A stretch of 7,094 bases of DNA from Candidatus Eiseniibacteriota bacterium (GTDB taxonomy: Bacteria; Eisenbacteria; RBG-16-71-46): positions 1 to 7,094 of the forward strand of contig JAIOPA010000078.1 of the NCBI GenBank assembly GCA_021414165.1, in the 5' to 3' direction. Positions 1-6,261 of the stretch are shown one piece after another. The notes under the pieces were generated by a model. That model was not told where the DNA came from. It worked only from the letters and a program-made list of their open reading frames with translations, and did not search any database. The translations under genes were made by a program, and so were the position numbers. How positions within the stretch are numbered: position 1 is the stretch's first letter; every line of letters begins with the position of its first letter.

Positions 1-597
1 GCCAAGCTCGGCGCGCACGGCATCGTGCTCGATTCCTCGCCGGCCTCGCTCAAGCTGGTGAAGCAGCAGGCCGAGGCGCAGGGCATCCCGGTCATGTTCG
101 TGCAGGCCGACGCCACGCGCATGCCGTTCCGCGACGGTGCCATCGACGTCTCGTTCCATCAGGGCCTGCTCGAGCACTTCCGCGACCCGATGCCGTTGCT
201 CAAGGAGAACGCGCGCATCACGCGCTCCGGCGGCCGCGTGCTCGTCGACGTGCCGCAGACCTACCATCTGTACACTGTCATGAAGAACCTGCTGATCCTC
301 ATGAACAAGTGGTTCGCAGGCTGGGAGACGCAGTTCACCGTGAGCCAGCTCGAGCGCCTCGTGCGCGAGTCCGGGCTCGAGGTGACGCGCAGCTACGGCG
401 ACTGGATGGTGCCCGGGCTGTGGTACCGCGTCGTGCGCGAGGTGTTGAAGCGCGGCCTCAAGATCAAGCTGCCGCTGCACCCGGCCGGTCCCGCGTTCTG
501 GTCGCGCGGCTGGGACGGCCTGCGTGCGTCGCTGCGCAACCAGCGCTGGGCGCTCAATACCTGCCACGTGATCGGGACGGTCGGACGACGCAAGTGA
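1..597 (+). CDS. Class I SAM-dependent methyltransferase, 3' part (5' end outside window)
   Basis: The reading frame is open from base 1 to the TGA at 595-597, giving 198 visible residues. The GTG at 25 is not a credible start, because the coding frame upstream of it (AKLGAHGI) already looks like the end of the SAM-binding Rossmann motif. The glycine-rich loop itself lies before the window. Visible landmarks, numbered from the window edge: acidic D11 in LDSS, which normally contacts the SAM ribose; D37 in QADATRMPF, near the adenine; and D49 with the FHQGLLEHF strand and helix, typical of Methyltransf_11/25 proteins. The C-terminal half is rich in Arg, Trp and Leu and would form the substrate-binding part. 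The substrate cannot be read from sequence. Sitting first in a run of glycosyltransferase genes, it could methylate a sugar, glycan or lipid carrier (inference). Its stop overlaps the next start by four bases, suggesting translational coupling. Confidence 0.85.
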   Translation, partial: AKLGAHGIVLDSSPASLKLVKQQAEAQGIPVMFVQADATRMPFRDGAIDVSFHQGLLEHFRDPMPLLKENARITRSGGRVLVDVPQTYHLYTVMKNLLILMNKWFAGWETQFTVSQLERLVRESGLEVTRSYGDWMVPGLWYRVVREVLKRGLKIKLPLHPAGPAFWSRGWDGLRASLRNQRWALNTCHVIGTVGRRK

Positions 598-1712
598 GTC
601 GACACCTCCTCGCCATCAACTTCCGTGATCCCGCGCATCCCGAGGCGGGTGGGGCGGAGCTGCATCTGGAGCAGGTGCTGGTCGACGCCGTGCGCCGCGG
701 TTGGCGCGTGACGTGGTTGGCCGCCGGCTTCCCGGGCGGAGCGAGCGAGGGCGAGCACAAGGGCATGCGCATCGTGCGGCGCGGCACGTGGTGGAACTTC
801 AACTTCGTGGTGCCGGGCGTCCTCTCGCGCGAGTACTCGGGCACGAATGCGCCCGACCTGATCGTCGAGGACATCAACAAGGCGCCGTGCTTCACGCCGT
901 GGTTCACGCGCACGCCGGTCGCGGTCATCGTGCCGCACCTGTTCGGCACCACGGTGTACCGCGAGACGAACTTCGTGATCGCCACGTATGTGCTGGCGCT
1001 CGAGTCGTTGATCCCGTTCGCGTACGCACGCTGCCGGTTCGTGGCGATCTCCGAGAGCACGCGCGATGACCTGGTGGCGCGCGGGATCCCCGCGAGCGGC
1101 GTGAGCGTGGTGCACTGCGGTCTCGATCATGCGCGCTATCATCACGATCCCGCGGTCGCCAAGTCCGCTGCGCCCACGCTCACTTATGTGGGCCGGCTGC
1201 GGCGCTACAAGGGACTCGACTGGGTGCTGCGCGCGCTGCCCGCGGTGCGTGCGCGCGTGCCGGGCGTGAAGCTCGAGATCATCGGCGATGGTCCCTACGG
1301 CGAGACCCTGCAGCGCGAGATCGCGCGCACGGGACTCGGCGACTGCGTGGCCATGCTGGGGTTCCTGCCCGGTGCCGACAAGGTGAAGCGCCTGCAGGCT
1401 TCGTGGGCCGTGTTGCAGCCGTCGCCCAAGGAAGGCTGGGGGCTCACGGTGGTCGAGTCGTCGGCGTGTGGCACCGCCGTGGTCGCGAGCGATGCGCCGG
1501 GCCTGCGCGATTCCGTGCGCCGCGACGAGACTGGCCTGCTCGTGCCGTACGACGACACGCAGGCGCTCGCCGATGCCATCGTGCGCGTACTCACCGATGC
1601 GCCGCTGCGTGCGCGCTTCGAGCAGGCGGGGTTGAAGTGGGCCGCCACGTTCCGCTGGGATGACTGCGGCCGCCGCACGATCGATGCGCTGGCGGGCGAG
1701 GGGGCCGCGTGA
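594..1712 (+). CDS. Family 4 glycosyltransferase (GT-B fold)
   Basis: This is a 372-residue cytosolic or membrane-associated enzyme that should transfer a sugar from a nucleotide donor to a glycan or lipid acceptor, with retention of configuration as in the GT4 family. The N-terminal domain opens with a strand (HLLAINF) followed by HPEAGGAE at residues 15-22, the common GT4 acceptor-side glycine motif. The C-terminal domain begins near residue 197 with YVGRLRRYKG (G200, R201, K206), the usual donor-phosphate contact region. It carries the EX7E motif as E280 and E288 (EGWGLTVVE), followed by the conserved AxGTAVVAS-like segment. I chose GTG 594 because it overlaps the upstream TGA as GTGA and places the first beta strand immediately after the start. 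The frame stays open back to 309, but that part lies inside the methyltransferase gene and reads as Arg/Ala-rich noise. No strong Shine-Dalgarno precedes it, consistent with coupling to the upstream gene. Donor and acceptor are unknown. Confidence 0.92.
   Translation: MSRHLLAINFRDPAHPEAGGAELHLEQVLVDAVRRGWRVTWLAAGFPGGASEGEHKGMRIVRRGTWWNFNFVVPGVLSREYSGTNAPDLIVEDINKAPCFTPWFTRTPVAVIVPHLFGTTVYRETNFVIATYVLALESLIPFAYARCRFVAISESTRDDLVARGIPASGVSVVHCGLDHARYHHDPAVAKSAAPTLTYVGRLRRYKGLDWVLRALPAVRARVPGVKLEIIGDGPYGETLQREIARTGLGDCVAMLGFLPGADKVKRLQASWAVLQPSPKEGWGLTVVESSACGTAVVASDAPGLRDSVRRDETGLLVPYDDTQALADAIVRVLTDAPLRARFEQAGLKWAATFRWDDCGRRTIDALAGEGAA
1698..1704 (+). promoter_or_regulatory. Likely ribosome binding site for the 1709 gene
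   Basis: A GAGGGGG stretch ends four bases before GTG 1709, inside the last codons of the glycosyltransferase. Its GAGG core is complementary to the 16S anti-Shine-Dalgarno and lies seven bases from the start. It supports GTG 1709 as the start of the membrane protein. In such GC-rich sequence it could partly be coincidence. Confidence 0.5.
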
Positions 1713-2704
1713 GCGCTGGCAAGTCACCGCGCGCCGTGCTGCTGCTCGGCGCCAAGGTCGTCGTGAGTGTGGTGCTGTTCTGGTGGCTGTTCCATCGCCT
1801 GCAGTGGTCCACGATCGGGCCCACGCTCGGGCACGCGAAGCCGGAGTGGATCGCCGCGGCGGCCGGCCTGCTGCTCGCCAGTCACGTGCTGGCGTCCTAC
1901 CAGTGGGGGCGGTTGCTCAAGGCCGCCGGCATCGATCTGCCGTTCTGGAAGATCGTGGCCTACTACCACGTCGGTCTGTTCTTCAATAACTTCCTGCCCG
2001 CCAACGTGGGCGGTGACATGGCGCGCACGCTCGACGCCGCGCGCAGTGGCTCGTCGCGCGCGACCGCATTGAGCACCGTGCTGCTGGACCGCATCATCGG
2101 CACCGTGGCGCTGGGCGGCATCGCCGTGCTCACTACATTGCCGGCCATCGATCACTTCCACCTCGTGGCGGCGTACGCCGGCGTGGTGGCGTTCTTCGTG
2201 ATCAGCGTGGTCATGCTGCGGGCCATCCTCGAGCCGCGCGTGCTGGCCGTGCTGGAGCGGCTCCTGCGCCGCGTCGGGCTCGCCCGGCTGGCGCCCACGC
2301 TCGACGAGCTGGCCGAGCGCATGGCGGCGTTCCGCGGCCAGCGCCGGCTGCTGCTGGAGCTGTTCGCGGTCGCGGTGCTGGTCCAGGTCATGCGGATCGG
2401 CGTCCACGTGCTGTTCGCGCAGGCCCTGGGCCTGCACGTGGAGACCGCCTACTTCTTCCTTTTCGTGCCGCTGCTCGCGGTGATAGTCTCGCTGCCCATC
2501 TCATTGAATGGCATCGGGGTACGCGAAGGGGCGGGGATGCTGCTGTTCGGTCTGGTCGGACTCGACCGGACCCACGCGTTCGCGCTCCAGTTCGGCACCT
2601 ATCTCGTCGCCGTCGGGGTCAGTCTGCTCGGCGGGTTGGTGTTCCTGGCGCGCATCCCCAGCCGCCGGGCCCGTTCCCGGAATCCACGGAGGTCCACCGA
2701 ATGA
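1709..2704 (+). CDS. Lysylphosphatidylglycerol synthase TM-region / UPF0104 (AglD/MprF-type) integral membrane protein
   Basis: This 331-residue polytopic inner-membrane protein has roughly seven to nine hydrophobic segments, for example near residues 8-27, 46-64, 125-145, 152-172, 213-235, 244-264 and 290-316. It has the three signatures of the UPF0104/LPG_synthase_TM family: FFNNFLPANVGGDMAR at residues 91-106, LLDRIIG at 125-131, and LPISLNGIGVRE at 262-273. The family includes the flippase-like membrane half of MprF, and the same domain is fused to a GT2 enzyme in archaeal AglD. Members are often placed in cell-envelope glycan or lipid clusters, and a role in moving or handling lipid-linked intermediates is commonly suggested but seldom shown. 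It has no catalytic aminoacyl-transferase domain, so it is not a full MprF. The C-terminus is a strongly basic tail of about 17 residues, probably cytoplasmic. Start GTG 1709 overlaps the upstream stop as GTGA, and the stop overlaps the next start as ATGA. Confidence 0.9.
   Translation: MSAGKSPRAVLLLGAKVVVSVVLFWWLFHRLQWSTIGPTLGHAKPEWIAAAAGLLLASHVLASYQWGRLLKAAGIDLPFWKIVAYYHVGLFFNNFLPANVGGDMARTLDAARSGSSRATALSTVLLDRIIGTVALGGIAVLTTLPAIDHFHLVAAYAGVVAFFVISVVMLRAILEPRVLAVLERLLRRVGLARLAPTLDELAERMAAFRGQRRLLLELFAVAVLVQVMRIGVHVLFAQALGLHVETAYFFLFVPLLAVIVSLPISLNGIGVREGAGMLLFGLVGLDRTHAFALQFGTYLVAVGVSLLGGLVFLARIPSRRARSRNPRRSTE
2688..2692 (+). promoter_or_regulatory. Shine-Dalgarno site for the DUF2723 gene
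   Basis: GGAGG lies eight bases before ATG 2701, within the last codons of the upstream membrane-protein gene. It is the best canonical ribosome binding site in the window. It fixes the start of the long GT-C-like gene and suggests this gene can recruit ribosomes independently as well as by coupling through the ATGA overlap. Confidence 0.7.
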
Positions 2705-5307
2705 TCCCGACCCAGCGCTCGGCCGCGCTGATCTCGGTCCTGGTGCTGCTGTTGTCAGCCACGGTCTATCTGCTCACGCTCACCCCGACCGTGCCGTTCT
2801 GGGACTCCGGCGAGTACATCGCCGTCTCGCAGATCCTCGGGATCCCGCATCCTCCGGGCACGCCCTTCTACGTGCTCCTCGGCCGCATCTTCGCCCTGGT
2901 CCCGATCGCCAGCATCGCGCAGCGTGTGAATGCGATGTCGGCCATCGCGGCGGCGTTCGCGGTCTTCTTCACCTACCTCACCACGCTGCGGCTCATCCGC
3001 ATCGCGCAGGGCGGCGAGCGTCAGGTGTGGCACGAGTGGGTCGCGGTGATTTCCTCGGTCGTCGGTGCGCTCATGCTCGCGTTCTCGGACGTCTGGTGGG
3101 AGAACTCGGTCGAGGCCGAGGTCTACCAGCTCATGAGCCTCGCGCAGATCCTGGTGTTCTGGTTGGGACTCAAGTGGTGGGAGTCGCACGGCAAGAAGCC
3201 CACGGTGGGACCGCTGCTCGTGGCCACCTATGTCATGTGGCTCTGCGTGGGACTGCACCTCGGCGTCGGCATCATGGGCCTGCCGCTCCTCGTGCTGGTG
3301 TTCCTGGTCGACAAGCCGGTCGCGTTCCTGTTCATGATGCCGTTCCTCTCGCTCGTGCGAGTCCCTGCCGGCTTCGAGAAGATGCTCGGCACGGTCATCC
3401 TGCTCAGCATCGTGACCTCGTTCGTCATGGTGTGGCGCCGCAAGTTGAACGGCTGGGTCGCGGTGGGTGGGGCGCTGCTCGCGCTCAAGGGCCTGTCCGC
3501 GTCGTTCACCGACGCCAACTTCGATGCGGCCACCGGTATCATGACGGTGCTCGCGGTCCTGGGGCCCATCGTGTGGCTCGCGCTCACGCAGCGCGAAGGC
3601 CGTGTGCTGCTGCTGGCGCTGTTCCTCATGGTCGCCGGTTACTCCACGCACCTGTACCTGCCGATCCGCGCCGCGCAGCAGCCCGCCGTCAACGAGGGTG
3701 CGCCGGCCACGTGGGACAAGCTGCGTGACCTGCTCGAGCGCAAGCAGTACGGCGAGATGAACCCGCTCGTGCGCCGCGCGCCGCTCATGGTGCAGCTCGA
3801 CAAGGAGTTCTGGCGCTACTTCAGCCGCCAGTGGCCGCTGTTCCCGAGTGACCGCCTGTGGGCCGCGTTGCTGCCGATCCTGTTGGGGCTCGCGGGTGGC
3901 TACTGGCAGTTCCGGAAGGACCGCAAGTCGTTCGCGTACACGTTCGCGTTCCTCGGGTTATCCACCGCGGGCATGATCGTGTTCCTGAACTTCTCCGCCA
4001 AGGAGGTCCGCGACCGCGACTACTTCTTCCAGAGCGGCTTCCATGCCTACTCCATCTGGATCGGTCTCGGCGTCGCATTCCTTGTGCAGTGGGTGCGCGA
4101 GTCGTTCGAGGACGTGAAGGCCCAGCGCCTGGCCACGATCACGGCCACGGGTCTGCTCGCGACGCAGCCGTTCCTGCTGCTCGCGAACCACTGGCACTCG
4201 CACGACCGCAGCGGCAACTACATCGCGCGTGACTACGCCTACAACATGCTCGCCACGCTCAAGCCGAACTCGTTCATGTTCACGAACGGCGACAACGATA
4301 CGTTCCCGCTCTGGTACATCCAGCAGGTCGAGGGCTTCCGCAAGGACGTGCGCATCGTGAACCTGTCGCTGCTCAACACGGACTGGTACATCCGCCAGCT
4401 GCGTGACGAGGAGCCCAAGGTGCCGATCCAGCTCGACGACCGCACGGTCGACATGCTCGGTGCCGGCGCGTTCCAGGACGAGCAGGGCAACATCACGTAC
4501 ACGAACGAGTTCATGGTCCGCCACATCCTCGAGCAGACCAAGCGGGACTCGGGCTGGGTCAAGACGCCGTACTTCGCCGTCACCGTGCCGCAGGACTTCG
4601 GCTACGGGAACCTCTTCCGGCAGGAGGGCATCGTGCAGGAGGTCATGCGCGACTCGCTCCAGGCCGGGATGGACGCCGAGGCCACGCACAAGGCGCTCTA
4701 CGAGACCTATAAGTACCGTGGGTTGCTCACCGCGGACGGCAGCTGGGATCCCAAGGTCTATAAGGACGACAACGCCCAGAACCTGTCGAAGAACTACGCC
4801 TTCGCGCACATGCAGCTGGCGCTCTACTACCGCCGGTTGCGCGACTTCCCCAAGGCGATCGCCGAGATGGAGCGCGTGCAGCGCATGTTCCCGGACTGGG
4901 TCGAGATCCAGGTGCCGTTGGGCGGCATCTATCTCGCCGCCGGCGACACCGCGAAGGCGTGGAGCTTCTACGACAAGCTCGTGAAGCAGGTGCCGAACAG
5001 CGCCGAGGCGCACTACTACCGGGGTGCGTCGCTCGGCTACCGCGGCGACCCGCAGGGCGCGATCGAGGAGTTCAAGATCTCGATGCGTCTCGATCCGAAC
5101 TACGGCTATCCGTACTACGACCTGTTCGCGACGCTCTGGGAGACCGGGCAGCGCGAGGAGGCCGTGAGCGTGCTCGAGCGTTGGGTGGCGTTGCACCCCG
5201 ACGATCAGGAGGGGGCTGCCCGTCTGCAGGAGGCGCGTTCCCGGCTCACGCCTCAGGGCAGCGGTGGCGCACCGCTCGGTGTGCCGCCCTCGCAGAGGCC
5301 TCGCTAA
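2701..5307 (+). CDS. DUF2723 GT-C-like membrane glycosyltransferase with C-terminal TPR domain
   Basis: This 868-residue protein is in three parts. Residues 1 to about 495 are a multi-spanning membrane region with about a dozen hydrophobic segments. The first extracytoplasmic loop holds WDSGEYIA (D35, E38) followed by HPPG at 50-53, the DUF2723 signature and the place where GT-C enzymes keep the catalytic acidic residue. A second acidic pair occurs in SVEAEVYQ (E138, E140). A later family landmark is GYSTHLYLPIR (313-323), then RKQYG (347-351). Residues about 496-690 form a soluble domain with NHWHSHDRSGNY (496-507) and NGDNDTFPLWY (529-539). Residues 699-834 are four consecutive 34-residue tetratricopeptide units, followed by a Gly/Pro-rich tail. 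By analogy with PMT and eukaryotic TMTC proteins, it probably transfers a sugar from a polyprenyl-phosphate donor outside the cytoplasm, with the TPRs binding the acceptor or a partner. That activity is inferred; DUF2723 is largely uncharacterised. The GGAGG site and ATGA overlap support ATG 2701. Confidence 0.9.
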   Translation: MIPTQRSAALISVLVLLLSATVYLLTLTPTVPFWDSGEYIAVSQILGIPHPPGTPFYVLLGRIFALVPIASIAQRVNAMSAIAAAFAVFFTYLTTLRLIRIAQGGERQVWHEWVAVISSVVGALMLAFSDVWWENSVEAEVYQLMSLAQILVFWLGLKWWESHGKKPTVGPLLVATYVMWLCVGLHLGVGIMGLPLLVLVFLVDKPVAFLFMMPFLSLVRVPAGFEKMLGTVILLSIVTSFVMVWRRKLNGWVAVGGALLALKGLSASFTDANFDAATGIMTVLAVLGPIVWLALTQREGRVLLLALFLMVAGYSTHLYLPIRAAQQPAVNEGAPATWDKLRDLLERKQYGEMNPLVRRAPLMVQLDKEFWRYFSRQWPLFPSDRLWAALLPILLGLAGGYWQFRKDRKSFAYTFAFLGLSTAGMIVFLNFSAKEVRDRDYFFQSGFHAYSIWIGLGVAFLVQWVRESFEDVKAQRLATITATGLLATQPFLLLANHWHSHDRSGNYIARDYAYNMLATLKPNSFMFTNGDNDTFPLWYIQQVEGFRKDVRIVNLSLLNTDWYIRQLRDEEPKVPIQLDDRTVDMLGAGAFQDEQGNITYTNEFMVRHILEQTKRDSGWVKTPYFAVTVPQDFGYGNLFRQEGIVQEVMRDSLQAGMDAEATHKALYETYKYRGLLTADGSWDPKVYKDDNAQNLSKNYAFAHMQLALYYRRLRDFPKAIAEMERVQRMFPDWVEIQVPLGGIYLAAGDTAKAWSFYDKLVKQVPNSAEAHYYRGASLGYRGDPQGAIEEFKISMRLDPNYGYPYYDLFATLWETGQREEAVSVLERWVALHPDDQEGAARLQEARSRLTPQGSGGAPLGVPPSQRPR
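4795..5202 (+). other. Four-unit TPR domain inside the DUF2723 protein
   Basis: Residues 699-732, 733-766, 767-800 and 801-834 divide into four units of exactly 34 residues, each ending in Pro-Asp or Pro-Asn (FPD, VPN, DPN, HPD). They have the expected small residue at position 20 or nearby (KAIAE, KAWSF, GAIEE, EAVSV) and aromatic residues near position 11. This is the canonical TPR helix-turn-helix spacing. As a soluble superhelix at the C-terminus of a membrane protein it most likely binds a protein or peptide partner. Confidence 0.88.
5294..5298 (+). promoter_or_regulatory. Weak, distant ribosome binding site for the epimerase gene
   Basis: AGAGG is the only purine-rich anti-Shine-Dalgarno match upstream of ATG 5311, and the spacing of 12 bases is longer than optimal. 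This is also the only junction in the window without an overlap, having a 3-base gap after TAA 5305-5307. Translation here probably relies on re-initiation by ribosomes finishing the upstream gene (inference). Confidence 0.35.
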
Positions 5308-5310
5308 CGT

Positions 5311-6261
5311 ATGGCGCACGCCCTCGTCACCGGCGCTGCCGGGTTCATCGGCTCCACGCTCACCGACCGCCTGCTGGCGGACGGTGTGCGCGTGACCGGT
5401 GTCGATTGCTTCACGGATTACTACGACCCTGCGCTCAAGCGCCGGAACCTCGAGGGCGCCTCGCGCCACCCGGCGTTCCAGTTGCTGCCGCTCGATCTGG
5501 CCACCGCCGACCTGTCGGCGTTGCCCGAGGTCGACGTGGTGTTCCATCAGGCGGCACAGCCCGGTGTGCGCGCGTCGTGGGGGCGGGAGTTCGCCACCTA
5601 CACGAGCCACAACGTGCTCGCCACCCAGCGGCTGCTCGAGCGCTATCAGAAGACCGCGCTCGAGCGTTTCGTGTACGCCTCGTCGTCGAGCATCTATGGC
5701 GATGCCGAGAGCTACCCCACGAGTGAGTCGGTGCTGCCGCGGCCGTTCTCGCCGTACGGCGTGACCAAGTTGGCGGGCGAGCATCTGGTGCTCTTGTACG
5801 GCCGCAACTTCGGCATGCCGGTCACGGCGCTGCGTTACTTCACCGTGTACGGGCCGCGTCAGCGTCCCGACATGGCGTTCCATCGCTTCTGCCGCGCCCT
5901 GCTCGCGGGTGAGCCGATCACCGTGTACGGCGACGGCAAGCAGTCGCGTGACTTCACGGTCATCGCCGATGCCGTCGAGGCCAACGTGCGCGCGTGGAAG
6001 CGCGCCGCGCCGCAGGGCGTGTACAACATCGGTGGCGGTTCGCAGGTCGAGGTGGTCGAGGCGATCGCGCTTCTTGAGGAGCGACTGGGCGTCAAGGCGC
6101 AGCTCAAGTTCGAGCCGCGTCCGCCGGGCGATCCCATGCGCACGCGGGCCGATGCCGCGCGGTTGCAGGCCGATCTCGGCTACGCGACCACGGTGAGCAT
6201 CGGTGACGGGCTCGCGGCCGAGGCCGAGTGGGCGCGCTCGCTGTACGGGGGCGTGCGATGA
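5311..6261 (+). CDS. NAD-dependent nucleotide-sugar epimerase (extended SDR, GalE / UDP-glucuronate 4-epimerase group)
   Basis: This 316-residue cytosolic enzyme of the extended short-chain dehydrogenase/reductase family should interconvert a nucleotide sugar, most likely by C4 epimerisation through a transient keto intermediate. The NAD-binding GxxGFIG loop is at residues 8-14 (GAAGFIG), and D35 region residues (VDCFTDYYDP) follow beta 2. The catalytic Ser lies in the serine run 124-127 before IYG, and the YxxxK pair is Y149 and K153. The segment RYFTVYGPRQRPDMA and the DYYDPALK stretch resemble UDP-glucuronate 4-epimerases more than classical GalE, but this does not settle the substrate. 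Other possibilities are UDP-glucose or UDP-GlcNAc 4-epimerase, or a dehydratase of the same fold. ATG 5311 is chosen because the Rossmann strand (HALVTGAAG) begins directly after it. It ends in an ATGA overlap with the next gene, and presumably supplies the donor sugar used by the neighbouring transferases. Confidence 0.92.
   Translation: MAHALVTGAAGFIGSTLTDRLLADGVRVTGVDCFTDYYDPALKRRNLEGASRHPAFQLLPLDLATADLSALPEVDVVFHQAAQPGVRASWGREFATYTSHNVLATQRLLERYQKTALERFVYASSSSIYGDAESYPTSESVLPRPFSPYGVTKLAGEHLVLLYGRNFGMPVTALRYFTVYGPRQRPDMAFHRFCRALLAGEPITVYGDGKQSRDFTVIADAVEANVRAWKRAAPQGVYNIGGGSQVEVVEAIALLEERLGVKAQLKFEPRPPGDPMRTRADAARLQADLGYATTVSIGDGLAAEAEWARSLYGGVR

Noticed and set aside
25..27. GTG at 25 as the methyltransferase start
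   Set aside because: The frame continues upstream to the window edge with residues fitting the SAM-binding fold. Starting at 25 would remove the glycine loop, so the gene is 5'-truncated by the window.
309..593. N-terminal extension of the GT4 gene back to the ATG at 309
   Set aside because: The extra residues are Arg/Ala-rich, lie wholly inside the methyltransferase gene and precede the natural GT-B first strand. GTG 594 with the GTGA overlap is a better start.
393..1727. A 444-codon minus-strand open frame opposite the GT4 gene
   Set aside because: It is antisense to a gene with clear GT4 motifs, and the Arg/His/Ala-rich product has no domain pattern. It is a GC-rich shadow.
2508..3728. 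A 406-codon plus-strand open frame overlapping the UPF0104 and DUF2723 genes
   Set aside because: Its translation is low-complexity Arg/Gly/His/Ala sequence out of frame with two recognisable membrane proteins.
5281..5310. Possible terminator or promoter between the DUF2723 and epimerase genes
   Set aside because: Only three bases separate the genes, and I see no inverted repeat with a T-run or convincing -10/-35 pair.
3958..5883. A 641-codon open frame on the minus strand opposite the DUF2723 and epimerase genes
   Set aside because: It is the mirror of strongly biased GC-rich codons. It spans two well-supported genes on the other strand, and its translation is Arg/Val/His/Glu-rich with no recognisable domain.
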